From Verrucomicrobiota bacterium (GTDB lineage Bacteria > Verrucomicrobiota > Verrucomicrobiia > Chthoniobacterales > Chthoniobacteraceae), in contig VFJQ01000056.1 of NCBI GenBank assembly GCA_009885995.1, positions 1 through 64,000 of the forward strand: a stretch of 64,000 nucleotides of DNA, read 5' to 3'. This document shows, one piece after another, positions 1-8,715 of this stretch; the stretch's first letter is position 1; the number at the start of each line of letters is the position of its first letter. The notes under the pieces are model-generated. The model saw only the letters and a program-made list of their open reading frames with translations. It made no database searches and was not told where the DNA came from. Both the position numbers and the translations under genes were made by a program.

Positions 1-2
1 AG

Positions 3-383
3 AATGTGCAGTCAGTCGAGCTGCGGCGCATCGGCCCGCCGGACGAAGTGCAGCAGGAGGCGCTGCAGGAGCATCCGAAGCCGAAGGGCCGCGCCCTGCT
101 GACCTACCGCGTCGCCATTCCCGCTGCGGATGCGAAGCGCTGCGTGCTCACCTTTGACGCGCTGCTGAACAACGCGAAGAGCAACGGCGCCGCCTTCGCC
201 GTGGAGATCGACGGACGCGAAGTCTTCGCGCGCCAGCTCAAGGGCGCGGAGCGCGTGCCGGCGGAGATCGATCTCGCCGATTTCCGCGGTCGCGAAGTCA
301 GCATCGCCTTCATCGTCGATCCCCTCACCGAACCCGCAGGCGACTGGGCGACGTGGGTCGCCCCGCGCGTCGTGCTGCGCTAA
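3..383 (+). CDS. C-terminal end of an unidentified protein (partial)
   Basis: The reading frame is open from the left edge of the window to a TAA at 381-383, so only about 126 C-terminal residues are visible and the real start lies outside. A GTG at position 6 is in frame but nothing supports it as the start. The visible part is soluble-looking, rich in charged residues and alternating beta-type segments (for example CVLTFDALLNN and VSIAFIVDPL), as in a C-terminal beta-sandwich of a secreted or carbohydrate-related protein. It ends with WVAPRVVLR. I do not recognise the family. The stop overlaps the stop of the convergent downstream gene by four bases, leaving no room for a separate terminator. 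Confidence 0.6.
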   Translation, partial: NVQSVELRRIGPPDEVQQEALQEHPKPKGRALLTYRVAIPAADAKRCVLTFDALLNNAKSNGAAFAVEIDGREVFARQLKGAERVPAEIDLADFRGREVSIAFIVDPLTEPAGDWATWVAPRVVLR

Positions 384-2211
384 GACGACCGCCGCCGCAG
401 GCCCAGCCCCAGCAAGGCCACCGCGGCCAGCGCAGCACTGCCGGGCTCCGGCACCACCACGAGCACGCCGGCGGTGGCAAATTGCGCCGTGCTCCAGCTC
501 AGGCCGGGGTCGAGCGTGGCCAGGTTGATGGTCGCAAAGGAGCCTGTCGTCGGGCCGTCGAAGAGGTCGAAGCTGTCGCCGGGCGCGGGGTTGAAGCCGT
601 CGATCAGCACCACGTCGAGCGTGCCATCGAGGACGGAGTTGCCGGTGAAGGTAATGTGATCGTAGCCGGTGCCTTGCACGGTGCCGCCGAGTTCCATCGT
701 CAGCACGTTGAAGGGGCCGAACGTCGCATTTTCCAGCGTGACGGAGGCAGGGCTGTTACCGGGCGAGTAGCTGCCAGTGAAGGCCACATTGCCCGTGAAG
801 CTGCCCGCGCCGCGCACGGCCCCGGTCAGCGTGAGGGTCTCGCCGGAGCCGGTCGGGCCGAGCACGGTGCCGTTGTTCACAAAGCCGCTCGTGATCGTCG
901 TCGCGCCGGGCACGGTGAGCACTTGCGCCGGGTCGGGCGCATAGGCGGGGCCGAGTTGCAGGCCTTCGCTGGTCGCCAGCAGCGCGCGGCCGCTCGCAGC
1001 GGTGAAGCGGCGGGGGGAGGGCCAGGATTCGAGGCTCAGTTTGAAATACGCAGTCTCGCTCAGCAGCGGCGGGCGGTGCCGCGCGCGGGCGAGGCGCATG
1101 GCGGCGGCATCGCAGACGCCGACGCTCACACCGAACAGCGTGAGCAGAGCGAGATCCGCCACGGCCCCGCCCATGTTGTCGCCATCCACGGGCCGGAGCG
1201 TTCCGCGCTGGTCGATGAGCAACGTCGAGCCCACCGCGGCGTCAATCGCCGGGCTGCCAGCCAGCAGCGCCATGGTTTCGGTCGGCCCGCCGTTGCTCGC
1301 CAAGGGGCCGAGCATGGGATTGGTGATGGTCACGGCAGGCCCTGAGCTCGTGCCCGCGCCCGTATCCACCACGGCCTTCTCCGCCAGATTCGCGCCCACG
1401 CGGACGAGGGTGCCGGCATTGTTCAAGTCGGTGCTGCCCGCGTTGCCGCCGCCGAGGATGCAGTTCTCGATCGTCAGCGAGTTTCCCGGATCATTGCGGA
1501 TCGCGCCCGAGCCATCGTGGGCCAGATTGCCGGCGACGGTGCAATGCCGCAGCGTCAGCGTGCCGTCGTTGTAAATCGAGTAGTTGCCATCCACCGGGTT
1601 CGCTTTGTTCCCGGCGACCGTGCACTGCTCCATGGTCATCGTCGCACTGCTGCCGTTCAGGATCGCCGCCCCAGTCCGACCGCTGTTGTTGGAAAAGGTG
1701 CAACGTTGGACCGTCGCTTGTCCCTCGTTCCATAGGCCACCGCCTCCGAGGAAGGCTGAAATTCCGGAAAAGGTGCAACGGTCCAAAGTCAGCGTCCCGG
1801 CACTGAAGACCGCTCCCCCACCTTCGCCGGGAGGTGCTGAGGCGCCCGTGATCTTGATCCCGCGCAGGGTCAGCACACCCGTGTTGAAGAATCCCCGTTT
1901 ATTGGCCGCGCCCTGCAGGATGATCAGCCCGTTCGACAGGCCGGTGGCATCCACAGTGACGCCGACGTCGTCAGCCGTGCCCAGATAATCGGCCGGGGTG
2001 ACGGTCTGCCCGTTGAGGCTCGGGTAAAGACGATGGGGTCCACCACAGTGGCCGAGTCCCGGGCCGTTTGCAGCGCCTGCCGCAGCGAGCCCGCCCCCGA
2101 GTCGTTGGTGTTGGTGACAGTGATCGTAGCCGCCTCGGCCATCACGGTGAAAAGCGAGCAGAGGAGAAGGAGAAGATGCGAATTATTTTTAATGAGATGG
2201 GCGAGTTTCAT
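380..2211 (-). CDS. Right-handed beta-helix protein with PEP-CTERM tail, frameshifted near 2022
   Basis: Secreted or surface-anchored structural protein. The chosen ATG (2209-2211) gives MKLAHLIK, a hydrophobic signal peptide ending ...VMAEAA, then ITVTNTNDSGAGSLRQAL, the typical opening of 'choice-of-anchor Q' beta-helix proteins. Repeated short strands with Cys-Thr turns (LDRCTFSGI, VQRCTFSNN, MEQCTVAGN, LRHCTVAGN) build the helix. A passenger-like beta region with SPGNSPASV and TMELGG follows. The C-terminus VVPEPGSAALAAVALLGLGLRRR is the PEP motif, membrane helix and Arg cluster recognised by exosortase sorting systems. The signal-peptide part and the body lie in different frames. Continuity (DPIVF to SLNGQTVTPADYLG) is restored by adding one C to the CCC run at 2022-2024. 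This is either a real pseudogene or a one-base sequencing error. No exosortase gene is in the window. Confidence 0.75.
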
Positions 2212-2430
2212 GATGGTGGTCGAGGTTCGGGTTTCTGGCCTTTGACCCACGCGACCAAGCATCATGCCGAAGTCGCACAGAAACGAAAACACGCCGTCTG
2301 ATGGCGGCGAGGGGCGCGCATTAGGCAAAAACCCGGTCATTGTCCAGAAGGACGACGTGTCCGCTGCACAAGCGGCACCTTTAGAGTCGTTCGCCGAGTT
2401 CTAAGCGGAGAATTGGCGCGCTTTCCTCCG

Positions 2431-2460
2431 TTACGGCACCAGCAACACCGTGAGCTTCTT
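2431..2460 (-). repeat. Partial copy of lutC 3' end (second copy 3266-3295)
   Basis: Read on the minus strand this 30-base segment encodes KKLTVLLVP followed by a TAA stop, exactly the peptide that ends lutC (3266-3295, stop TAG). The two segments agree at 25 of 30 bases by eye. They lie in the same orientation and bracket the PIN/ribbon-helix-helix cassette. Similarity stops sharply outside the 30 bases. The simplest reading is a duplicated target or a leftover of an older lutC end created when the cassette arrived. Confidence 0.6.
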
Positions 2461-2558
2461 CTCCTCGTTCCCGAGCTGGGGGGCTTGGGAACGCGCCGCC
2501 CTCGGCGTAAATCTCTGGACCTGGGACAAAAGTCCGAAGGTTTCGCGCCAAACGCCCT

Positions 2559-2588
2559 TTGACCGAGTGACAGCACATATGCTATCAG
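2559..2588 (+). promoter_or_regulatory. Possible sigma-70-type promoter of the PIN toxin gene
   Basis: TTGACC at 2559-2564 and TATCAG at 2583-2588 are separated by 18 bases, and a TG lies just upstream of the -10 box (TGCTATCAG), an extended -10 arrangement. Transcription would begin at about 2595, close to the GTG start, so the message would be leaderless or translation would begin at ATG 2613. The -10 match is imperfect and the call is tentative. Confidence 0.3.
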
Positions 2589-2594
2589 CAGCGT

Positions 2595-3026
2595 GTGCTC
2601 CCGAGAATCGTCATGGACACCAATGTCTTCGTCGCCGCCATGCTCTCCGCGAAAGGCAGCAACCGCGCCGTCCTGCGGGCGTGCCTGTCGGGAAAGGCCG
2701 TGCCGCTCATGGGTGCCGCGCTTTTTTCCGAATACGAAGACCTGCTCGCACGCGACAATCTGATGAAAGAGTGCCCCGTTTCATCCGCTGAGCGCCGAGT
2801 GCTTCTGGAGGCGCTCCTGGCCGTGAGCACCTGGGTGAAAATCTACTATCTCTGGCGTCCCAATCTCCCCGACGAGGCCGACAATCATCTCCTCGAACTC
2901 GCCCTCGCCGGACACGCCGCCGCCATCGTGACCAACAACATCCGCGACCTGCGCGGCGGCGAGCTGAGCTTTCCCGACCTGCGAATTTTGACCCCCGCTG
3001 AGTTTCTAAAAACACTACGACCATGA
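2595..3026 (+). CDS. PIN-domain ribonuclease toxin
   Basis: Putative PIN-family toxin (PilT N-terminus type), a metal-dependent RNase acting in the cytoplasm. The 143-residue protein opens with IVMDTNVFVAAML, the classic first PIN motif carrying the catalytic Asp (D8 from the GTG start). The other expected acidic positions are present: E46 in SEYEDLL, D93/D96 in LPDEADNH and D118 in VTNNIRDL. The length is normal for the family. The GTG at 2595 and ATG at 2613 are both possible starts; the ATG version begins MDTNVF. The stop overlaps the next gene by four bases (ATGA), so toxin precedes antitoxin, the reverse of the commoner order. Confidence 0.85.
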   Translation: MLPRIVMDTNVFVAAMLSAKGSNRAVLRACLSGKAVPLMGAALFSEYEDLLARDNLMKECPVSSAERRVLLEALLAVSTWVKIYYLWRPNLPDEADNHLLELALAGHAAAIVTNNIRDLRGGELSFPDLRILTPAEFLKTLRP

Positions 3027-3247
3027 GCACCCTGACCATCCGCCTGCCCGACGAAAAACACACCCGCCTCCGTGAACTCGCGAAGCACCGCGACATGAGC
3101 GTCAACAAACTGATCGAGGAACTCGCGACGATCACTCTCGCCGAGTTCGACGCGGAGAATCGCTTCCGCGCGATGGCTGCCCGCGGCTCGGTGAAGAAGG
3201 GACTCGCCGTGCTGGACAAGCTGGATGCCGCGTTCCAGCGAAAGTAG
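3023..3247 (+). CDS. Ribbon-helix-helix antitoxin of the PIN toxin
   Basis: This 74-residue protein begins MSTLTIRLPDEKHTRLRELA, a beta strand followed by helices typical of ribbon-helix-helix DNA-binding antitoxins (CopG/ParD/FitA type). SVNKLIEELA provides the second helix. The C-terminal part (FRAMAARGSVKKGLAVLDKLD) would wrap the toxin. It is translationally coupled to the PIN gene through ATGA. By family logic it neutralises the toxin and represses the shared promoter. Its end lies 18 bases from the end of convergent lutC. Confidence 0.8.
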   Translation: MSTLTIRLPDEKHTRLRELAKHRDMSVNKLIEELATITLAEFDAENRFRAMAARGSVKKGLAVLDKLDAAFQRK

Positions 3248-3265
3248 CCGGGTGCGCCGCGCGGG

Positions 3266-3949
3266 CTACGGGACGAGCAGCACCGTGAGTTTCTTCGGCC
3301 CGTGGGCGCCGAGGACGAGGATGCGCTCGATGTCGCCGGTGCGGCTCGGGCCGCCGATGAAGCACATGAAACTCGGGTAGCCGCTCGCGGCGTATTTCTG
3401 CGCGAGGAGTTCGTAGGCGGCGGTGAGGTCGGGGAGAAGCTGGGCGCGGCTGGCGATGGCGATGTGGTGCGGCGGGAGGACGCTGAGGGCGCGGCCGCCG
3501 GAGCTGCGCGTGGTGACGCACACGCTGCCGGTTTGCGCGACGAGGCATTCGCACTCGGTGAGGCCGGCGTCGCAGGCTTCGAGCGCGTTTTTGTCGTAGT
3601 CGCCGTCGATGCGGAGCTGCGCGATGGGGAGCGACTTCGCGACGGCATCGGTGAGCGCGCCGGGGTGAAGGGCGAGCTTTTGCCAGCCGTTCGTCTCTGC
3701 GAGCTGGGCGAGGTGCTGCGCGGCGGCGGCGAGATCGGGGCAATCGATGAACTCGGTCTTCAGCACGTCCGACAGGCGCGCGAAGACGGCGACGCGATCG
3801 CCATGCGACGGGCCGACGGGCGGGAGCCATTCGCGGAAAGGCGCGGTGACGGTCGTTGCGGGCGCGGGCGGCTTCTCGTGATGCCGCGGCGCGGGGACGC
3901 GCAGGGCTTCGCGGATGCGGCCGAGGATGGCGGTGCGGTCGCCACTCAT
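3266..3949 (-). CDS. lutC: Lactate utilization protein C (LutC/YkgG family)
   Basis: LutC is the third component of the iron-sulfur L-lactate oxidation complex, which feeds lactate into pyruvate in the cytoplasm. The 227-residue protein starts at MSGDRTAILGRIREAL and contains the family core around AGLTECECLVAQTGSVCVTTRSSGGRALSV (shown in parts: ECECLVAQTGS, SSGGRALSVLPP) and the ending IGGPSRTGDIERILVLGAHGP. The start is fixed by a four-base ATGA overlap with lutB. A longer in-frame extension to 4405 merely runs antisense-like through lutB and is rejected. Its last 30 bases recur at 2431-2460 on the far side of the PIN cassette. Confidence 0.93.
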   Translation of the reverse strand: MSGDRTAILGRIREALRVPAPRHHEKPPAPATTVTAPFREWLPPVGPSHGDRVAVFARLSDVLKTEFIDCPDLAAAAQHLAQLAETNGWQKLALHPGALTDAVAKSLPIAQLRIDGDYDKNALEACDAGLTECECLVAQTGSVCVTTRSSGGRALSVLPPHHIAIASRAQLLPDLTAAYELLAQKYAASGYPSFMCFIGGPSRTGDIERILVLGAHGPKKLTVLLVP

Positions 3950-5349
3950 TTCGCGGCCTCCTTTCGTTCGGCCCAGAGCTGGCGGAAAGTTTTCGGCGGC
4001 GCCTCGGGGAAGTCGCGCGTCTTCGTCCACGACTGCACGGGGTCGAGCGCGCTGGCTTTCACGAGCGGATGCAGCTCCATCGCCCACGGCGTGAAGCGGG
4101 TGGCGAAGGCGTAGAGACGCGGCTGATTCATGAACCACGAGAACGCTTTCCACAGCAGCTTCTCGAGCAGCGCGGGCTTCTCCTTCATCGCGTTGCGGCG
4201 GTTGTGGAGCAGGTGGTGATGGATGTCGATTTTCACCGGGCACGCCTCGGTGCAGGCGCCGCAGAGCGAGCTGGCGCCGCTGAGGTGTTTCCAGTCCTGC
4301 AGGCCGCGAAAGTGCGGCGTGATCACCGAGCCAATCGGGCCCTGGTAAGTGGTGCCGTAGGCGTGGCCGCCGATGTTTTTGAAGATCGGGCAGACGTTCA
4401 AGCACGCGCCGCAGCGAATGCAGTGGAGCGCGTCACGCTGCTCGGGATCGGCGAGCAGGCGGGTGCGATGATTGTCGAGGAAGACGACGTGAAACTCCTC
4501 GGGGCCGTCCTCTTCGCCGGGCTGGCGCGGGCCGGCATACATCGAGTTGTAGCACGTCATGTTTTGCCCGGTGCCGGCGGTGCCGAGCATGGGCAGGAAG
4601 AGCGCGAGATCGGCGAGCCGCGGCAGCACTTTCTCGATGCCGACGAGGGCGACATGGATGCGCGGATGCGCGCAGGTGAGCCGTGCGTTGCCTTCGTTCT
4701 CGGTGATCGAGATCATGCCGGTCTCGGCGATGATGAAGTTCGCGCCGCTGATGCCCATGTCGGCCTCGAGGTAATGCCGGCGCATGAAGCGACGCGCGAT
4801 CATCGTGAGCTCCTCGGGCGAATCGGTCTTCGCGGAGCCGAGTTCCTTTTCGAAGAGCGCGCTGATCTCGTCGCGCTTGAGGTGCATGCACGGGAAGACG
4901 AAGTGATACGGCGCCTCGTGCTTGAGCTGCTGGATGAACTCGCCGAGGTCGCTCTCGATCACCGCGTAGCCGTCGGCTTCGAGCGCGTCGTTGAGGTGGA
5001 TCTCCTCGCTGGTCATCGCCTTCGATTTCACGATGGACTTCACCCCGCGGTCGCGCGCGAGCCCGAGGATGTAGTCGCGCGCCTGCTGGCTGTTGCTCGC
5101 CCAGAAAACCTTCCCGCCGCGCGCGGTGAACTGCTGCTCGAACTGCTCGAGCATCGCGTCGAGATGGTTCAGCCCTTCGTATTTGATCGCGCTCGCCACA
5201 TCACGCGCGTGCTCCCAGCTCGCGTAAGCGCTCTCCGTCTTCGCCCGCGTGACCTTGTAGCCGCCGAGCGCGCGGCGCACGAACGCGCGCCGATCCTCGT
5301 CCGCCGTCGTGACGTTTGCGTCGGCATGAAACTGAGTCTTCGCGCTCAT
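3946..5349 (-). CDS. lutB: Lactate utilization iron-sulfur protein B
   Basis: Iron-sulfur subunit of the LutABC lactate oxidation system. The 467-residue length is normal. The N-terminal two thirds is the LUD domain (shared with LutC), including IAETGMISITENEGNARL. Two ferredoxin-type cysteine clusters follow: CIRCGACLNVCP at residues 310-321 and LCGACTEACP at about 362-371, each suited to 4Fe-4S binding. The C-terminal helical part ends RQLWAERKEAAK. It overlaps both lutA and lutC by four bases, so the three are co-translated in the order A-B-C. No lactate permease or LutR-type regulator lies next to the operon. Confidence 0.95.
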   Translation of the reverse strand: MSAKTQFHADANVTTADEDRRAFVRRALGGYKVTRAKTESAYASWEHARDVASAIKYEGLNHLDAMLEQFEQQFTARGGKVFWASNSQQARDYILGLARDRGVKSIVKSKAMTSEEIHLNDALEADGYAVIESDLGEFIQQLKHEAPYHFVFPCMHLKRDEISALFEKELGSAKTDSPEELTMIARRFMRRHYLEADMGISGANFIIAETGMISITENEGNARLTCAHPRIHVALVGIEKVLPRLADLALFLPMLGTAGTGQNMTCYNSMYAGPRQPGEEDGPEEFHVVFLDNHRTRLLADPEQRDALHCIRCGACLNVCPIFKNIGGHAYGTTYQGPIGSVITPHFRGLQDWKHLSGASSLCGACTEACPVKIDIHHHLLHNRRNAMKEKPALLEKLLWKAFSWFMNQPRLYAFATRFTPWAMELHPLVKASALDPVQSWTKTRDFPEAPPKTFRQLWAERKEAAK

Positions 5350-6065
5350 CGCTGCACGAGCACCTCCGCGAGATGCAGGCTCTTCATCACGCGCGAGGAG
5401 TTCCGATCGACCCAGCCTTGGATCTGCATGAGGCAGCTCAAGTCATTGCTCACCACGTAGTCGGCTTTCGTCTCGAGCAGCGCGTTGCACTTCACCTCCG
5501 CCATCGCGGTCGAGATTTGCGGATACTTCACCGCAAACGTGCCGCCGAAACCGCAGCAGCTCTCGGCCTCGTTCGCTTCGACGAGTTCCAGCCCGCGCAC
5601 ATTCGCGAGCAGCTCGCGCGCGGACGTTTTGCTTCCGAGTTCGCGCAAGCCGTGGCAGCCGTCGTGGAAGGTCACGCGGCCCTCGAACTTCGCGCCCACG
5701 TCGCGCACGCCGAGCTTGTTCACGAGGAAGTCGGAAAACTCGAACGTCTTCGCCGCCAGCGCCTTTGCCTCGGCTTCCTCGGGCTGATGCTCGAACAGTT
5801 CGGGGTAGAAAACCTTCATCATCGCCCCGCACGAACCGCTCGGCGCGACGACCACTTCCGCGTCGCGGAAAAGCCGCATCTGCCTCCGCGCCACATCACG
5901 CGCCTCATCCCAGAAGCCGGAGTTGAACGGCGGCTGCCCGCAGCACGTTTGCGCCTCGGGGTAGTCGATCGTGTGCCCGAGCCGTTCGATCACCTCGACG
6001 ACCGCCATCGCGGCTTGCGGGTAGAACGAGTCGATGAAGCAGGGAATGAAAAGCGTGACGCGCAT
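5346..6065 (-). CDS. lutA: Lactate utilization CCG-domain protein A
   Basis: First gene of the lactate oxidation operon, encoding a 239-residue protein with two cysteine-rich CCG domains. The first CCG is at residues 41-43 (QTCCGQPPFN) and the second at 170-172 (ESCCGFGG). Accessory Cys lie in SGSCGAM (about residue 79) and DGCHG (about 138). Related domains in heterodisulfide reductase bind unusual iron-sulfur clusters. The start at 6065 (MRVTLFIPCF) follows family alignment; upstream in-frame codons to 6176 would add 37 residues unlike the family. It is divergent from the rhamnosidase-like gene, with 104 bases between the two starts to hold both promoters. Confidence 0.95.
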   Translation of the reverse strand: MRVTLFIPCFIDSFYPQAAMAVVEVIERLGHTIDYPEAQTCCGQPPFNSGFWDEARDVARRQMRLFRDAEVVVAPSGSCGAMMKVFYPELFEHQPEEAEAKALAAKTFEFSDFLVNKLGVRDVGAKFEGRVTFHDGCHGLRELGSKTSARELLANVRGLELVEANEAESCCGFGGTFAVKYPQISTAMAEVKCNALLETKADYVVSNDLSCLMQIQGWVDRNSSRVMKSLHLAEVLVQR

Positions 6066-6169
6066 CGGAGGGCTCGCGCAATAGCCGGGTTCGCCGCGTC
6101 CGCAACGCAGGAAATGTGATTGCACACCCTCCGCACTCCGGCTTTTGCATCGGTCTCCGAATCCATCCC

Positions 6170-8713
6170 ATGACATCCGATCCGCTGCTCGATAGTTTTC
6201 AAAACCCGAAGCCGACCGATCGCGGACGGATCCTGTGGATCTGGAATGGCACGCTTGATCGCGGGCATCTGCTGCGCCAGTTGCGGCAGTTTCACGCGAT
6301 GGGATTTCCGGGCGCGATCATCCGTGCGGGCTCCAGGCTGCGCACAGCTTACCTAGGCACGGAGTGGTTCGAGGCGGTGAGCGCTTGCGCCGACGAAGCC
6401 GGGCGGCTCGGCCTCAAGCTGTGGCTCGCCGACGAGGAACGCGGCCCGAGCGGCGCCGCGGGCGGACTCGCCACGGCAGAGCCGGCGCACGCGCGCAAAT
6501 TTCTCCGTCTGAAGATCGCCGTCGCAGGATTCAAATGGCCGCAGCGAAGCACGTTTGTGAGCGCCTGGGCCGCTCGCGTGGACGGCCTCGCTTTCAGCGA
6601 ATGCACGCCGCTCGAATACGACGCCGCGCCGCTGGCGGATGGCCGCAGCGTGCTGCTCTTCACCACCGGCACGTGCAAGGCGGAGACGATCCACAACGGC
6701 CACCCGCCGCTCGACCTGCTCTCGCGCGAAGCGACCGCGCACTTCCTCACCGTCACCCACGAGCGCTATCGCAAGCACGCGCTCACGCGACTCGGCGCTT
6801 CGATCGACGGCTTTTTCACCGACACGCCCAGCCCCGGCACGATCATGGCCGCGGTCGATGGCGTGGCCGATGCGGATTGGACCGTGCCGTGGACGCCGGG
6901 GATGTGGGACGAGTTTCACGCCGCGTGGGGCTACGACTTGCGCGAGCATCTACCCGAGTTGTTCCTCTTCCCCGAGGGCCGGCGCTTCTCGCGGGTGAAG
7001 CTGAACTTCGCCGCGACGATCCAGCGTCTGCTCGAAAACCACTGGCTGCGACCGCTGCGCGAGTGGTGCGAAGCGTGCGGCATGAGTCTCGTCGGGCAAT
7101 TGCCCGGCGGCGGCTCGGTGCCGGAGTTGTCGGCGGCGTGCCCGTCGATCATGCGCACCGCGGAGTTCTTCGATGTGCCGGCGTTTTCCGGGGCGGACTT
7201 CCCGGCGCTCAAGCAGATCGCCAGCGTCGCGCGGCAGATGGGTGGGCGGTGCGTGCTGGATCTCACGCCGCCGGAGCCGCAGACGGGCGAGATGGAAACC
7301 CTCGCACTGCGCGGCGTGTCGTGCGCCTTCCCCGGCCTCGAACCCGCTTCGCGCGAAGGCACCGCCAAGCGCGACTTCGCACGCCGGCTCGACCGCGCCG
7401 CAGCGGATGCCGCCGCGCGCCTGCACCTGCTCCTCGGCAGCGGGGAACGCGTGTGCGATGTCGCCATCATCTACCCGATCGAGACCGCGTGGGCGCAGTT
7501 CCACCCCGGTTGGGTCGTGAGCACGGAAGTCCGCGCGCTCGATCGCAACGTGCGCGCCATCACAAACTGGCTCACCGAATCACAGGTCGATTTCGACTTC
7601 CTCGACGAAGGCGTGCTCGCTCGCCGCGCCTCCGTCCTGCACGGCCGCCTCGGCCTCGGACCGGCGAAATATCGCGCGGTGATCGTGCCCGCCGCCGCCA
7701 CGATCCGCAGCACCACGATCGAGTTGCTCCGGCAGGTGACTGTGACCGGCGGCACCGTCGTCTTCGTCGGCGATCCGCCGCCGCACGTCGATGGGCGGCC
7801 ATCGAGCGCCGCAATCGCGCTCGCGACGGATACCACCCACATCGCGCCCTCCCGCGCAGACTTGCTCCGGGCGGTCGCGCCGGATTCACCCCCGATGACG
7901 TTGGAAAGCGAGACTGGCCAGAATGAACTGCTCTGCCAGGTGCGGCGCGCAGGCGAACGCTGGATCGTGGCGCTGATGAACACGTCCACCACCGAGCGCC
8001 ACGAGCGCGTCTCGGTGCTGCTCGATAGTGCGGGCGTGCTCGAGGAATGGCATTGCGACTCCGGCTGCGCGACGCCGATCGCCGCCGACGACGGAGGCTC
8101 GTCGCTGCGCTGGCAGGCTGCATTCGATCCGCTCCAGCTTCGCATCTTCGTCGCGAGCCCAGCGCCTTCGCCCGCGCGAGTGCCCGCGACCGAACCCGAC
8201 GCGATCGAGCAGGACGACCTCACGCTTTGCCCCATCGAGAGCGCGGAGTGGCAGGTGGACCGAGAACCGTGGCAGCCCGCCTGCGACCTCATCTCGCTCG
8301 ACCGCAGCCTGCGCGCCGATTCCCGCCTGGCGCAGCGCGATGCGGTGGAGGTCCAGCCGTGGACGCGTGCGGAGTCGTTCGGCTCCACGATGCGCGTGAA
8401 GCGCCTGAACCTGCGCTTCCACTTCCGGCTCGAAGCCGTGCCCGACGCGCCGCTCGACCTCGTGATCGAGTCGCCCGGCGGGTGGCGCCTCGCGCTCAAT
8501 GGCAGCGCGCTCCACATCCCGAACACCCCCGAATGGCACGGCGACCCGAGCCAGCACCGCGTGCCGCTGCCCGCCGAGCGCCTGCGTCCGGGCGTGAACG
8601 AACTCACCGCGCTCGTCCCCTTCATCGACGAGACGGACCTCGAGCCCATCGCGCTCCTCGGTCGTTTCACCGTGGTGGAAGGCGCCGCCGGCCCGACGCT
8701 CCACCCGCACTAG
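6170..8713 (+). CDS. GH106-like alpha-L-rhamnosidase
   Basis: Predicted glycoside hydrolase removing L-rhamnose from plant or bacterial glycosides. The protein is about 847 residues. The N-terminal [20 protein letters not shown] matches the family opening in which a Trp-rich strand is followed by a helix. Further family-like segments are [19 protein letters not shown] and the [10 protein letters not shown] element after it. The C-terminal third is beta-rich, with a jelly-roll-like carbohydrate region ([18 protein letters not shown]). No signal peptide is visible, so it may act on imported oligosaccharides. The start at 6170 ([10 protein letters not shown]) is preferred; an upstream ATG at 6116 would add 18 residues. 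The stop is two bases before rhaA, which strongly supports the substrate. The exact GH family is inferred from motifs, not from a search. Confidence 0.75.
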   Translation: MTSDPLLDSFQNPKPTDRGRILWIWNGTLDRGHLLRQLRQFHAMGFPGAIIRAGSRLRTAYLGTEWFEAVSACADEAGRLGLKLWLADEERGPSGAAGGLATAEPAHARKFLRLKIAVAGFKWPQRSTFVSAWAARVDGLAFSECTPLEYDAAPLADGRSVLLFTTGTCKAETIHNGHPPLDLLSREATAHFLTVTHERYRKHALTRLGASIDGFFTDTPSPGTIMAAVDGVADADWTVPWTPGMWDEFHAAWGYDLREHLPELFLFPEGRRFSRVKLNFAATIQRLLENHWLRPLREWCEACGMSLVGQLPGGGSVPELSAACPSIMRTAEFFDVPAFSGADFPALKQIASVARQMGGRCVLDLTPPEPQTGEMETLALRGVSCAFPGLEPASREGTAKRDFARRLDRAAADAAARLHLLLGSGERVCDVAIIYPIETAWAQFHPGWVVSTEVRALDRNVRAITNWLTESQVDFDFLDEGVLARRASVLHGRLGLGPAKYRAVIVPAAATIRSTTIELLRQVTVTGGTVVFVGDPPPHVDGRPSSAAIALATDTTHIAPSRADLLRAVAPDSPPMTLESETGQNELLCQVRRAGERWIVALMNTSTTERHERVSVLLDSAGVLEEWHCDSGCATPIAADDGGSSLRWQAAFDPLQLRIFVASPAPSPARVPATEPDAIEQDDLTLCPIESAEWQVDREPWQPACDLISLDRSLRADSRLAQRDAVEVQPWTRAESFGSTMRVKRLNLRFHFRLEAVPDAPLDLVIESPGGWRLALNGSALHIPNTPEWHGDPSQHRVPLPAERLRPGVNELTALVPFIDETDLEPIALLGRFTVVEGAAGPTLHPH

Positions 8714-8715
8714 CC

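Larger units (their letters stand above)
2212..2594. other. Intergenic stretch with lutC 3'-end remnant
   Basis: This 383-base stretch between the beta-helix gene and the PIN toxin holds no convincing gene on either strand. The short open frames here lack family features and have no ribosome binding site. Two things stand out: a 30-base copy of the end of lutC at 2431-2460, and a possible promoter for the PIN gene at 2559-2588. The rest, including the T-rich leader upstream of 2211 that should carry the beta-helix gene promoter, shows nothing I can name. Confidence 0.5.

Noticed and set aside
353-1345. 330-residue open frame on the plus strand
   Set aside because: Overlaps the beta-helix gene antisense; low-complexity Arg/Ala/Glu composition typical of a shadow frame.
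8047-8715. N-terminal extension of RhaA to 8047
   Set aside because: Out-of-frame shadow of the rhamnosidase gene; RhaA homology begins at 8716.
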